DNA from: an uncultured Muribaculaceae bacterium
Lineage (GTDB): Bacteria; Bacteroidota; Bacteroidia; Bacteroidales; Muribaculaceae
Direction: 5' to 3'
Assembly: GCA_910586565.1 (NCBI GenBank)
Contig: CAJUIT010000011.1
Span: 22,961-86,960 of the forward strand
Length of the DNA: 64,000 bases
Shown here: one piece after another, positions 16,884 through 26,618 of the stretch
Layout of the letters: each line of letters begins with the position of its first letter
Position numbering within the stretch: position 1 is the stretch's first letter
Translations under genes and position numbers: made by a program
The notes under the pieces: generated by a model
Told to the model about the DNA's origin: nothing
The model's input: only the letters and a program-made list of their open reading frames with translations
Database searches by the model: none

Positions 16884-19800
16884 ATGACAAGAAAAAATAT
16901 GTGCATCATAAATAATAACAAACGCCGCCTGCAACGCGCGGCCGTGGCGATGGCTTTCGCCACAGCCACGGCTCTTCCCGGCGCCGCCGTGAAGGGTGTT
17001 ATAGTCGACGAGTATGGTTCTCCCGTGGCTCAGGCCCAGGTAACCGTGAAGGGCACCTCAACATCGGTGCTCACCGACGCCGAAGGTAATTTCGACCTCG
17101 ACCTCACTGCCGGCAAAAATCTCAGCATCGTGGCTCCCGGCTATCTCGCCACCGAGTTCAATGTGGGAGCGCTCCGCCGTGAGAAAGACCTCAACGAGGT
17201 GAAAATCGTGCTCACACAGCTCAATGTGCCCATCACCGGTGAGGTGCCCACCCTGTTCGGCACCACCCCCGCCGAAAGCTATCTCGGCGCGGCATCCACC
17301 GTCTACACCGACCAGGTGAACCGTGCTATGGGCGCCACAATCATCCCCGGCCTCGTCGATAAGATGGCAGGCCTGAACATCTCGCAGGTGCGCGGTGCGC
17401 GTCTGCGCCAGACAAACGCCAACAACTCGCTCGACCTCGCCGGATGGATTCCCATCATGGGCGCAGGCATGTATAGCGATAACACCGAGTATAACATCAC
17501 CTCGCGCGGCATGACCCCCATCGTTTATGTCGACGGTATCGAACGCGACTTCTATTCAATCGACCCCGACGCTGTTGAATCGGTTTCGATTCAGAAAGAT
17601 GCGCTCTCAACCATGTTCAACGGCATGCGCAGCTCGCGTCCGGTGCTCCTCATCAAAACCAAGAACCCCAAGAGCCAGGGCTTCCGCGTGTCGTTCACCG
17701 GCCGCTTCGGCATCTCCAACCCGGTGAAAATGCCCAAGGCGCTCTCATCGTCGGATTATGCCTACCTGCTCAACGAGGCTCTGCAGAACGACGGTCGCTC
17801 ACCCCAGTATGAGCAGTCCGACTACTATGCGTTCCTCAACGGTAACGACCCCATGCTTCACCCCGATGTGAACTGGTTCGACACCGCTATCCGCGACCAC
17901 TCCACCTCGCAGTACTACAACGTGAACGTGTCGGGCGGCAACAACTTCGCCCAGTTCTTCGTCAACGCTGGCTACTACTACGAGAACGGCATGTTCAACG
18001 ACCTCAACGACGGCTACAGCACAAAGCTCACCGCCAAGCGCTACTCGGTCGACTCGAAGGTTGACATGCACATCACCCAGGACTTCACCGCATCGGTGTC
18101 GTTGCTGGCACGCCTCGAGGAAGGCAACCAGCCCGGTGGTTCAGGCACAGGCTACAGCGACCTGCTGCTCGACATCTACCAGACCCCCAACAACGCTTAT
18201 CCTATCAAGAACCCCAACGGCACATGGGGCGGTAACGTTTCGTTCACCAACAACCTCTATGCCAAGGCTTCGGAATCGGGCTACATTAGCGACGTTACCC
18301 GCGACCTTCTCGGCGCTCTCAGCCTCAAATATGACTTCGACCGCTATGTGAAGGGTCTGTCGGTCTACGCACGAGGCAGCATCACCGTGCAGGACCGCTC
18401 GGCAACATTCCGCACCATGCGTCAGCCCGTCTATGAATATGCCCAGAGCGAAGGTGGCGATTATGTCTACCACCGCTACGGCGACATCTCCACCCAGACC
18501 AACAGCTACAAAGCCGTTGCAAACTATCAGCAGCTCTGGGGCAAAATCGGTGTTGACTACGAACGTCAGTGGGGTCTGCACTATTTCAAGGCAGGTCTGA
18601 GCGGCGACACCCGTCAGAACATCCACAACTACGACCTCCCCTCACTCCCCTCGAATATCCTTCAGGAGGTTTCCTACGACTACGACAAGAAGTATTTCGC
18701 TCAGTTGAAGGTGGCTGAAAGCTACTACAACCGCTATGCTCCCGGCAACCGCTGGGGTGCCTTCTTCGCAGCCGGCCTCGGCTGGGATGTGGCCCGCGAA
18801 AACTTCATGGAGTCGACCCGCGGCTGGCTCGACAAACTGAAACTCCGCCTCGTCTACGGTCGTACAGGTAACGGTGTCGACAACAGCGGCTACTACACCT
18901 ACTATCAGACCTACGCTCAGAGCGGTTACGGCGGCTACATCTGGGGCACAACTTCGGGCAACCCCGCCTACACCTATCCCAACACTCCCCTTGCCAACCC
19001 CTGGCTCACATGGGAGAAAGCCGACAAGTGGAATGTGGGCACCGACATCGCCCTGTTCAACAACCGCCTGTTGCTTCAGGCCGACTACTACAACGACCGC
19101 TACTTCGACCTTCTTCAGGCACGCGGAAAGAGCATCGCCATTCTCGGCACAAGCTATCCCTTCGAGAACATCGGCCGTCAGCGCCGTCAGGGTGGTGAAA
19201 TCACCCTCACATGGCAGGACCACGTTGGTGATTTCAACTACTACGTAACCGGTAACTGGAACATCGAGAGCAGCAAGGTTCTCTACATGGACGAGCAGAA
19301 CCAGCCCTACGACTACATGTGCGTGACCGGTCAGCCCGTGGGTGCCACTTTCGGCCTCATCGCCGACGGCTACTTCACTTCGGTTGAGGAAATCAAGAAT
19401 AGCGCCGTTATCGAAGGCTACGACAACATCCAGCCCGGCGACATCAAATACCGCGACCTCAACGGCGACGGCGTAATCGACGAATTCGACCGCACCGTTA
19501 TCGGCAACGACAAGCCCCTGCAGTACTTCGGCCTCGACTTCGGCTTCAACTGGAAAGGCTTTGAATTCTCAATGGATTGGCAGGGTGTCTACAACCGCGA
19601 CATCTATGTTAACGACCGCAACCTCGTTGAAGGCTTCCAGAAATATGGCCAGAGCTATGGCCAGGGTTACGAGCTGCTCATCGGCCGCTGGACTCCCGAA
19701 ACCGCCGACTCCGCAATCCTCCCCCGCCTCTCGGCAGGTGGCAACGACTACAACATGGGTGCCGATTACGGTTCGTCGTTCTGGATGAAGAACGGTAACT

Positions 19801-20006
19801 TCATCCGTTGCAAGAATCTTTATGTGGCCTACACCCTGCCGCAGACTTTCTGCCGCAACTTCCTTGCAGGTGTGCGTCCCAAATTCTTCGTGAACGTTCA
19901 GAATCTCTGCACCATCTCGGCCTGCGACTGGGTTGATCCCGAAGTTAGCTTCACAAGCTACCCCCTGCAGCGCACCTGGAGCTTTGGTATCAATCTTAAA
20001 TTCTAA
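16884..20006 (+). CDS. SusC-type TonB-dependent transporter 1 (divergent)
   Basis: A 1040-residue outer-membrane receptor. The start could also be the ATG at 16899, leaving a shorter N-terminus. A carboxypeptidase-regulatory-like domain (VKGVIVDEYGSPVAQAQVTVKG) leads into the plug (PIVYVDGIERDFYSIDPDAVESVSIQKDA) and a large beta-barrel ending in the outer-membrane signal GINLKF. The plug is atypical: the usual ATAIYGxRGANGV stretch is replaced by STMFNGMRSSRPVLL, there is no recognisable EVVVVGYG-like TonB-box region, and an extra segment of about 40 residues (PGLVDKMAGLN ... NITSRGM) precedes the plug core. Together with SusD it imports oligosaccharides using TonB energy. The next susD follows after 18 nt. 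Confidence 0.93.
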   Translation: MTRKNMCIINNNKRRLQRAAVAMAFATATALPGAAVKGVIVDEYGSPVAQAQVTVKGTSTSVLTDAEGNFDLDLTAGKNLSIVAPGYLATEFNVGALRREKDLNEVKIVLTQLNVPITGEVPTLFGTTPAESYLGAASTVYTDQVNRAMGATIIPGLVDKMAGLNISQVRGARLRQTNANNSLDLAGWIPIMGAGMYSDNTEYNITSRGMTPIVYVDGIERDFYSIDPDAVESVSIQKDALSTMFNGMRSSRPVLLIKTKNPKSQGFRVSFTGRFGISNPVKMPKALSSSDYAYLLNEALQNDGRSPQYEQSDYYAFLNGNDPMLHPDVNWFDTAIRDHSTSQYYNVNVSGGNNFAQFFVNAGYYYENGMFNDLNDGYSTKLTAKRYSVDSKVDMHITQDFTASVSLLARLEEGNQPGGSGTGYSDLLLDIYQTPNNAYPIKNPNGTWGGNVSFTNNLYAKASESGYISDVTRDLLGALSLKYDFDRYVKGLSVYARGSITVQDRSATFRTMRQPVYEYAQSEGGDYVYHRYGDISTQTNSYKAVANYQQLWGKIGVDYERQWGLHYFKAGLSGDTRQNIHNYDLPSLPSNILQEVSYDYDKKYFAQLKVAESYYNRYAPGNRWGAFFAAGLGWDVARENFMESTRGWLDKLKLRLVYGRTGNGVDNSGYYTYYQTYAQSGYGGYIWGTTSGNPAYTYPNTPLANPWLTWEKADKWNVGTDIALFNNRLLLQADYYNDRYFDLLQARGKSIAILGTSYPFENIGRQRRQGGEITLTWQDHVGDFNYYVTGNWNIESSKVLYMDEQNQPYDYMCVTGQPVGATFGLIADGYFTSVEEIKNSAVIEGYDNIQPGDIKYRDLNGDGVIDEFDRTVIGNDKPLQYFGLDFGFNWKGFEFSMDWQGVYNRDIYVNDRNLVEGFQKYGQSYGQGYELLIGRWTPETADSAILPRLSAGGNDYNMGADYGSSFWMKNGNFIRCKNLYVAYTLPQTFCRNFLAGVRPKFFVNVQNLCTISACDWVDPEVSFTSYPLQRTWSFGINLKF

Positions 20007-20024
20007 TATTCCGGAATTATCATC

Positions 20025-21827
20025 ATGAAACGCAATAGAAAATTAATGCTGATGGGTTGCGCGCTCGGGATGCTGAGCTTCACCGCGTGCACCGACGGCT
20101 ACGAAGTTGAGCCCGTTGAGAACTTCACGCTCGACTACGTGTTCTCCACCACCGACTCCGTGGGAACCCAGGCCGTTCAATATCTCAATAACATTTACCG
20201 CCATCTTTCCAACCGCCACAACTTCGTGGGTGGCGACTACCTCGATGCGGCTACCGACGACGCCATCTCCATCTACTACGACGACAGCGAAGTCTACAAG
20301 CTTGCTATGGGTCGCTACACAGCCAATAACCGCGTGGCTGCCGATATAGACTGGGGCACATACTACACAACAATCCGTGAGGCAACGGTGTTCATCGCCA
20401 ACATCGACCGCGTGCCCTTCAAACTCACCTACGTGCGCCCCGACGAAACCCGTGTCGACGGTAACGGCGAGCTCCTCGGAACTCCGCTCAACGTGACGAT
20501 GAAGGCTGAAGCCCGCTTCCTGCGTGCCCTGGCCTACTTCGAACTCGTGAAACGCTACGGCGGTGTGCCTCTGCTTGGCGAACGTGTGTTCGAGCTTGAG
20601 GATGACATGGAAGTTCCCCGCAACACCTTCGCAGAGTGTGTTGAATATATCGTGAGCGAGCTCGACAAGGCCAAAGTCGACCTCCGCGGTCTCCCCATGA
20701 CAGGGTCCGACCCCACAAACTACGCTGCCGCAGTTAACCGAGAGGCATGCGCCGCCTTGAAATCGCGCGTGCTCCTCTACGCTGCCAGCAAGCTCTTCAA
20801 CGAGGCTCCCGTGCAGGCGGGCAATGAACTGGTTGGCTATGCCTCCTACGACCGCAACCGCTGGCAGCTCGCTGCCGATGCCGCGTGGGAATTCATGACC
20901 ACCTACGGCCACCTCGGTGCCGGCAACATCCGCCTCAACAACGATTTCCGCTCCACCTTCCTCAACTACTACAGTGGTGAGAACACCGAGCTTATCTGGT
21001 TCGTGCAGGGTGAAATCGGCGGCACCAACCTCGAGCGCATCAACGGTCCCCTCGGGTTCACCGGCAACGCTCTCGGCCAGGGTCGCACCCTCCCCACCCA
21101 GAACCTTGTTGAAGCTTTCCCCATGCGCGACGGCAAACCTATCGGCCAGAGCGACAAGTACACCTACGACGTGCGTTCGCAGTATGACAACCGCGACCCC
21201 CGTCTCGACATGACAGTGCTCCACAACGGGTCGAGCTGGCTGGGCCGTCAGCTGGTAACCTACCAGAACGGTTCCAACAACCCCACCTCGTCGGCTCTCT
21301 ACACCCGCACAAGCTACTACATGGCCAAGTTCATGAAGAACTATGCCGACGGTTCCACTCGCGAGTACCAGCAGTCCAACCATCCCTGGGTTGTGCTCCG
21401 CTATGCTGAAATTCTGCTCAACTATGCCGAGGCAAAGAACGAGGTTCTCGGTGCCCCCGACCAGAGTGTCTACGACTGCATCGTTGAACTGCGCCGCCGT
21501 GCCGGCATCGAACCCGGAGCCAACAACCTCTATGGTCTCAAGGCCGGTATGAGCCAGGATGAGATGCGTCAGATTATCTACAACGAACGCCGCATCGAGA
21601 TGGCCTTCGAGGAGCAGCGCTACTACGACATCCGCCGCTGGAAAATCGCCGGCGATGTGTTCGCACAGCCCGTGCGCGGCCTCTCCATCACCAACCGCGA
21701 CGGTCAGCTCAACTTTGCCGAGAACGACCTTCTCAACGTTCAATGGAACAACCGCCGCTATCTCTATCCCATCCCCTATAGCGAAGTGTTGAAAAACTCT
21801 AACATGGTTCAAAACCCTAATTGGTAA
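20025..21827 (+). CDS. SusD/RagB glycan-binding lipoprotein 2
   Basis: A 600-residue SusD-family lipoprotein (signal peptide ending SFTAC, Cys22). It carries KAEARFLRALAYFELVKRYGG, LRYAEILLNYAEAKNEV and RRIEMAFEEQRYYDIRRWKIAG, and is clearly paralogous to the SusD at 13472. It is sandwiched between two SusC genes with gaps of 18 and 6 nt, so the three are translated from one message. By the normal SusC-then-SusD order it would pair with the divergent SusC upstream. A 595-codon open frame on the opposite strand is a codon-bias shadow. Confidence 0.96.
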   Translation: MKRNRKLMLMGCALGMLSFTACTDGYEVEPVENFTLDYVFSTTDSVGTQAVQYLNNIYRHLSNRHNFVGGDYLDAATDDAISIYYDDSEVYKLAMGRYTANNRVAADIDWGTYYTTIREATVFIANIDRVPFKLTYVRPDETRVDGNGELLGTPLNVTMKAEARFLRALAYFELVKRYGGVPLLGERVFELEDDMEVPRNTFAECVEYIVSELDKAKVDLRGLPMTGSDPTNYAAAVNREACAALKSRVLLYAASKLFNEAPVQAGNELVGYASYDRNRWQLAADAAWEFMTTYGHLGAGNIRLNNDFRSTFLNYYSGENTELIWFVQGEIGGTNLERINGPLGFTGNALGQGRTLPTQNLVEAFPMRDGKPIGQSDKYTYDVRSQYDNRDPRLDMTVLHNGSSWLGRQLVTYQNGSNNPTSSALYTRTSYYMAKFMKNYADGSTREYQQSNHPWVVLRYAEILLNYAEAKNEVLGAPDQSVYDCIVELRRRAGIEPGANNLYGLKAGMSQDEMRQIIYNERRIEMAFEEQRYYDIRRWKIAGDVFAQPVRGLSITNRDGQLNFAENDLLNVQWNNRRYLYPIPYSEVLKNSNMVQNPNW

Positions 21828-21833
21828 CACGCG

Positions 21834-24800
21834 ATGAACAGAATAATAACCATATTGTTAAGCATTTCTCTCGCTTTCGCTGCCTTCGCGCAGCAGTTCA
21901 CCGCCACCGGCGTGGTGTCATCGGAAAGCGACGGCGAGCTTCTTCCCGGCGTTACCGTCAGGGTCAAGGGGCAGACCACAGGAACATCAACCGACATCGA
22001 CGGCCGCTTCAGCATCAAGGCCGCTGTTGGCGATGTGCTCGAACTCTCCTACATCGGCTATAAACCCGCCAAGGTGAAAGTGACCGGTGAAAAAACAATG
22101 AACATCATCATGACCGAGGACCAGACCTCTCTCGATGAGGTTGTGGTTGTGGGTTATGCCACAGTGAAGAAAATCACCCTCACCGGTGCTGCCAGCGGCA
22201 TCAACGCCGAGCAGATTCGCCGCGTGCCTACATCGAGCGTGCAGAACTCACTGGCAGGTAAGCTCCCCGGCTTCTTCAGCCAGCAGAGCTCGGGTCAGCC
22301 CGGTAAGGACGCATCCGACTTCTTCATCCGCGGTGTCAGCTCTCTTAACGATGCCGGCAACCAGCCGCTCATCATCGTCGACGACGTTGAGTATGACTAC
22401 GACCAGCTGTCGCAAATCAACGTGAACGAAATCGAGAGCATCACCATCCTCAAGGATGCCGCAACAACCGCCATCTACGGTATCAAGGGTGCCAACGGTG
22501 TGCTTGTGGTTAAAACCCGTCGTGGCCGCGAGGGTGCACCTCAGGTGACAGCCCGTTTCGAGGCCGGCGTGCAGATGCCCGTGCGCACTCCCAAGTTCCT
22601 CAACTCCTACAACACCGCCCTGTTGGTCAACAAGGCTTATGCCAACGACCACATCGCTCCCCAGTGGAGCCAGAGCGACATCCAGGCTTTCGCCGACGGT
22701 TCCGACCCCTACGGCCACCCCGACGTGAACTGGTATGACGAGGTGTTCAAGAAAACCGCTTGGCAGGAGAACATCAACGTCGACATCACCGGCGGTTCGA
22801 AGCGCCTCACTTACTTCGCCTCTATCGGCTACCTCAACCAGGATGGTCTGGTGAAGGATTTCGGCTCTAAGGCCAACGATGTAAACAGCAACTACTTCTA
22901 CCATCGTTTCAACTTCCGCACCAACCTCGACTTCAAGGTTACCGACAACTTCAAGATGCGCCTCGACATCACCTCGCGCTTCATGAACATCAACGAGCCC
23001 CGCGGCATCAATGCCACCGGTGAAATCTACGACTGGTCGAAGATGCACCCCTATTCGGCGCCCGTTTCCAACCCCAACGGTTCAACTCCCTATCTCTACG
23101 ACACCGATAACAAGAATGCCGTGATCACCGCGCGTCTGGCCAACGAAGGCTACACCCGCAACCGCCGAAACGACAACAACGTGTTGTTCGGTTTCGACTG
23201 GGGTCTCGACTGGATTACCAAAGGCCTTTCGGCTACCGCCCGCGTGGCCTACGCGTCAATCGACGAGAACATCCGCACCGTGCGCCGTGAGAAATATCCC
23301 TCCTACCACTACGACGTGGAAACCGGCAACTACACCATCAACCCCAATGAGGTCTACACCGACGGTTCCTACGACGTGACCGGTTACAAGGAACGCGACA
23401 ACAAGAACTTCAACCTGCAGCTCTTCCTTAACTACGCCCGCACCTTCAAGGAAGATCACGACGTGACCGCCATGTTCCTCTACAACCGTCAGAGCGACAC
23501 CTCACTTGCAGCTCCCTTCCAGGCCGGCCCCGGCGTTCCCGCCAACTTCGAGGGCTACACTCTCTCGCTCGGCTACCGCTACAAGAACCGCTACCTGTTC
23601 GACTTCAACGGCGCCTACAACGGCACCGACCGCTTCGGTAAGAATAACCGCTTCGGCTTCTTCCCCTCGGCTTCGGTTGGTTACATCATCTCTGAAGAGT
23701 CGTTCATCCGCGACACCCTCGGCGACAAAATTAACCTCCTCAAGGTTCGTGCATCGTTCGGTATCGTAGGTTCCGACATCGCTCCCGGTAACCGCTACCT
23801 CTATAAGCAGTATTTCAACTCCAACGTAGGTCCCTACTTCGGCGAGCGCTTCCAGAACGGTTCGCAGCTCTCCTACAGCGAAGGCGACCTCGGCACCGAC
23901 AACATCACATGGGAAAAGGCCCGCAAATGGGACGTCGGTTTGGAATTCCGCCTGTTCAACTGCTTGAGCGCAACTGTCGACTGGTTCCACGACACCCGTT
24001 ATGACCAGCTCGTTTCGCGCAGCAGCGTGCCTATGGTTCTCGGTGTCGGTGTTGCTCCCAGCAACGTTGCCCGCACTCAGAACACCGGTTTCGACGGCAG
24101 CATCACCTATCAGGACCGCTACGGCGACTTCGACTTCAACACCTCGTTTGTGTTCTCAGTCGCCAAGAACAAGGTGCTCTACAAGGATGAGGCCCAGAAG
24201 AGCTATCCCTGGCTCATGGAAACCGGCCATCCCATCAACCAGCCCTTCGGCTACCACTGGATCGGCTACTACACCCCCGATGATATCGCCGCCATCAAGG
24301 CCGGTTCCCCCAACGCACCCGCGGTGCCCAACACCGACGTGCCCGTGCAGGCAGGTGACCTCAAATATGAGGACCTCAACCAGGACGGCGTAATCAACGA
24401 CTACGACAAGCGCGCCATCGGCAAGCCCAACATCCCCAACACCACCCTCGGTTGGTCAATCGGCGGCAGCTGGAAAGGTTTGAGCCTCAACGTTCTCTTC
24501 CAGGGTTCGTTCAACTACAGCTTCTACCTCCAGGGCACAGCGATCGAGCCCTTCAAGAGCCAGTTCCAGCCCATCCATACTCACCGCTGGACCGAGGAAC
24601 GCTGGGCTGCAGGCGAGGACATCGAGTTCCCCCGTCTCACCTCCAACCCCTCGACCATCAACTCTCCCGCATCCTACATGTCGGACTTCTGGCTGGTTGA
24701 CGCATGGTACATCCGCTTGAAAACCATCGACCTCAGCTATCAGCTTCCTAAAACTATCCTTCCCAAGTATCTGCAGGATGTGCGCTTCTATGTCAACGCC

Positions 24801-24926
24801 TACAACCTGCTCACCTGGACTAACTACAACAAATACCAGCAGGACCCCGAAATCAAGACCAACTCGGCCGGCGATACCTACATGAACCAGCGCGTTGTGA
24901 ACTTCGGCGTTCAGGTGACCTTCTAA
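21834..24926 (+). CDS. SusC-type TonB-dependent transporter 2 (canonical)
   Basis: A 1030-residue SusC/RagA-family transporter. The order is signal peptide (about 1-19), carboxypeptidase-regulatory-like domain (FTATGVVSSESDGELLPGVTV), a TonB-box-like SLDEVVVVGYA, a plug with the standard IVDDVEYDYDQL, IESITILKDAATTAIYG and KGANGVLVVKT motifs, and a beta-barrel ending in VNFGVQVTF. Unlike SusC 1 it follows the consensus closely. It starts 6 nt after the second susD and is followed 36 nt later by a propeller lipoprotein. It is the main candidate partner for whichever SusD is not used by SusC 1. Confidence 0.97.
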   Translation: MNRIITILLSISLAFAAFAQQFTATGVVSSESDGELLPGVTVRVKGQTTGTSTDIDGRFSIKAAVGDVLELSYIGYKPAKVKVTGEKTMNIIMTEDQTSLDEVVVVGYATVKKITLTGAASGINAEQIRRVPTSSVQNSLAGKLPGFFSQQSSGQPGKDASDFFIRGVSSLNDAGNQPLIIVDDVEYDYDQLSQINVNEIESITILKDAATTAIYGIKGANGVLVVKTRRGREGAPQVTARFEAGVQMPVRTPKFLNSYNTALLVNKAYANDHIAPQWSQSDIQAFADGSDPYGHPDVNWYDEVFKKTAWQENINVDITGGSKRLTYFASIGYLNQDGLVKDFGSKANDVNSNYFYHRFNFRTNLDFKVTDNFKMRLDITSRFMNINEPRGINATGEIYDWSKMHPYSAPVSNPNGSTPYLYDTDNKNAVITARLANEGYTRNRRNDNNVLFGFDWGLDWITKGLSATARVAYASIDENIRTVRREKYPSYHYDVETGNYTINPNEVYTDGSYDVTGYKERDNKNFNLQLFLNYARTFKEDHDVTAMFLYNRQSDTSLAAPFQAGPGVPANFEGYTLSLGYRYKNRYLFDFNGAYNGTDRFGKNNRFGFFPSASVGYIISEESFIRDTLGDKINLLKVRASFGIVGSDIAPGNRYLYKQYFNSNVGPYFGERFQNGSQLSYSEGDLGTDNITWEKARKWDVGLEFRLFNCLSATVDWFHDTRYDQLVSRSSVPMVLGVGVAPSNVARTQNTGFDGSITYQDRYGDFDFNTSFVFSVAKNKVLYKDEAQKSYPWLMETGHPINQPFGYHWIGYYTPDDIAAIKAGSPNAPAVPNTDVPVQAGDLKYEDLNQDGVINDYDKRAIGKPNIPNTTLGWSIGGSWKGLSLNVLFQGSFNYSFYLQGTAIEPFKSQFQPIHTHRWTEERWAAGEDIEFPRLTSNPSTINSPASYMSDFWLVDAWYIRLKTIDLSYQLPKTILPKYLQDVRFYVNAYNLLTWTNYNKYQQDPEIKTNSAGDTYMNQRVVNFGVQVTF

Positions 24927-24962
24927 TAAACATCGACTTCTCAAACACTTGAATCTGAAAAG

Positions 24963-26303
24963 ATGAAAATCAGAAATAACAAATATTTAGCGCTGGCAAT
25001 GGCTGCCGTTGCATGTGGTGGATTCACCGCATGTAACGACACCCTCGATGTTGTGCCCCTCGAATATAAGGAAGACCCCAACTTCGCGCCTCCCCACATC
25101 TCGGCATCGTGGGGGCTTGAAGAGCATCCCGAATATGCCGGCAACGGCGTGTATACCTACAAGGATATCCGCTACAACAACCTTTTCACCCGCAACCTCG
25201 GGTGGAATGGCGGCGACGGTGTGCTCACCGTGGGCTTGCCCGGCGGTCACGTTCTGTGGACATTCAACGACAGCTTCTACGGTGTGCTCTCCGATCCCGA
25301 AACACGCACCCGAGGCAACTGCAGCTTCCCCCGTAACTCCATCATGGTGGAGAGCGCGGTTAACGGTGCCCCCGCCGGCACCGAAGAGGGGTTGCACTGG
25401 ATGGCCGACTGGATTCAGACCGACAATCCCAACGCCCCCGGCTATTACAAGGCCCGCACTCACGTTGACCACCCCCGTGCGGTGAGCTACAACGACGACG
25501 GCATCGCCCAGGACTACCTCTATTGGTCGGGCGACGGCACTATCGTCAACGGCAAGCTCCAGCTTATCTGGATGGGTGTTCACACCCCCGGCAACGGCGA
25601 CATGCTCAACCAGAACGCCGCTTTGGCAACCTACAGCCTCGAAGGCCAGCCGGGCGACCCCAACTACATGAAGCTCGAATCAATCGACCACAATTGGATT
25701 CCCGAAAACCCCTATGGCTACGGCTCCACACTGTGGGAAGGTGAGGACGGCCACCTCTACCTCTATTCGTCAACCGGTAACGGCCAGTTCCTCGGCAATG
25801 TGCCCATTGTGGCCCGCACCAAGGGCTCCGACCTCACCACCGGAGTTGAGTACTACGTGCCCAACGACCTCGGCGAAATGATTTGGCAGGATGAATATCC
25901 CTCGCTGTTGCAGGCTCAGAACTCGGGCATCGCTCCCGACCAGGGTTCGATCACAATGCCCTGGGTGTTCAAGAAGGGCGACTACTACTACATGCTCGCC
26001 CAGTCGTTCCCCTTTGTTCCCGAACTCGTTATCATGCGCTCTGAGAATCCTTGGGGTCCCTTCACCGACAAGGCAGTGCTCCTCAAGCTTCCCAACCCGC
26101 TTGATGCATTGCAGCTGGGAACCTACAACCACGTTTACATGCTCAACTACCATCCGGCACTTGCCCGCGACGGTGAGATTGTAATCTCAACCAACACCGA
26201 CTGCGCAAACTTCTGGGATAACTTCAACAGCCCCGGTTCGGCCGACTGGTATCGCCCCTTCTTCTACCGTATCTTCAAGTGGGAGCGTGCGTTTGAAAAC
26301 TAA
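24963..26303 (+). CDS. beta-propeller lipoprotein (GH43/DUF4185-like)
   Basis: A 446-residue lipoprotein (signal peptide ending GFTAC, Cys24). Blade-like repeats rich in W, D and aromatic residues are visible: NLGWNGGDGVLTVGLPGGHVLWTFND with SFYG, DDGIAQDYLYWSGDG, STLWEGEDGHLYLYSS, PWVFKKGDYYYMLAQ and HPALARDGEIVISTN. These resemble five-bladed GH43-like propellers of the DUF4185/DUF5005 kind, some of which are glycosidases. No published activity can be assigned. A secreted paralogue lies at 30601. It is last in the import operon, right before a strong terminator. Roles as surface glycan-binding protein or glycosidase are both open. Confidence 0.7.
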   Translation: MKIRNNKYLALAMAAVACGGFTACNDTLDVVPLEYKEDPNFAPPHISASWGLEEHPEYAGNGVYTYKDIRYNNLFTRNLGWNGGDGVLTVGLPGGHVLWTFNDSFYGVLSDPETRTRGNCSFPRNSIMVESAVNGAPAGTEEGLHWMADWIQTDNPNAPGYYKARTHVDHPRAVSYNDDGIAQDYLYWSGDGTIVNGKLQLIWMGVHTPGNGDMLNQNAALATYSLEGQPGDPNYMKLESIDHNWIPENPYGYGSTLWEGEDGHLYLYSSTGNGQFLGNVPIVARTKGSDLTTGVEYYVPNDLGEMIWQDEYPSLLQAQNSGIAPDQGSITMPWVFKKGDYYYMLAQSFPFVPELVIMRSENPWGPFTDKAVLLKLPNPLDALQLGTYNHVYMLNYHPALARDGEIVISTNTDCANFWDNFNSPGSADWYRPFFYRIFKWERAFEN

Positions 26304-26329
26304 TCCCACCTCCCCCATAACTCATGCAC

Positions 26330-26365
26330 ACAAGGAGCCGTGTCGACCTCGACACGGCTCCTTGT
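26330..26365 (+). terminator. strong terminator of the SusCD operon
   Basis: A perfect 17-bp stem (330-346 with 349-365) closes on CC and is followed by AGTTTTCAGTTTT. It lies 26 nt after the propeller gene and can end the import operon. Confidence 0.85.
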
Positions 26366-26612
26366 AGTTTTCAGTTTTCAGTTTTCAGTTTATAGTTTCA
26401 GGGGCTGCGCGGGGTCGCATTCGGTTCTGCCTGGCTGCATTCGGCTCCGCCGCACGTAGAGCCGCCATACATGGCGGCTCGGGCCCGAAGTGTCTTTAGA
26501 GTCTTTAAGGTCTTTAGAGACTTTAACGACCTTAACGACCCTAACGACCCTAAAGTCCCTGGATAGAGCAGGGTATGCAAGCCCCCATGCAGGTTGGGTG
26601 GGGGAGAGAGCA
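26366..26612 (+). repeat. composite intergenic repeat, copy 2
   Basis: Five phased 7-nt units of the AGTTTTC type run at 26366-26400. A GC-rich part with CGGCTCCGCCGCACGTAG follows, then the palindrome AGCCGCCATACATGGCGGCT at 26460-26479. Eight perfectly phased 9-nt units follow at 26492-26563, drifting from GTCTTTAGA to GACCCTAAC. It fills the gap between two convergent genes. A 74-codon leftward open frame across it looks like a by-product of the repeats. Confidence 0.9.
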
Positions 26613-26618
26613 GCTGAA

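Noticed and set aside
20043..21830. 595-codon open frame on the minus strand opposite susD 2
   Set aside because: It is a shadow of GC-rich codons: no signal, no family motif, and a secure SusD on the other strand.
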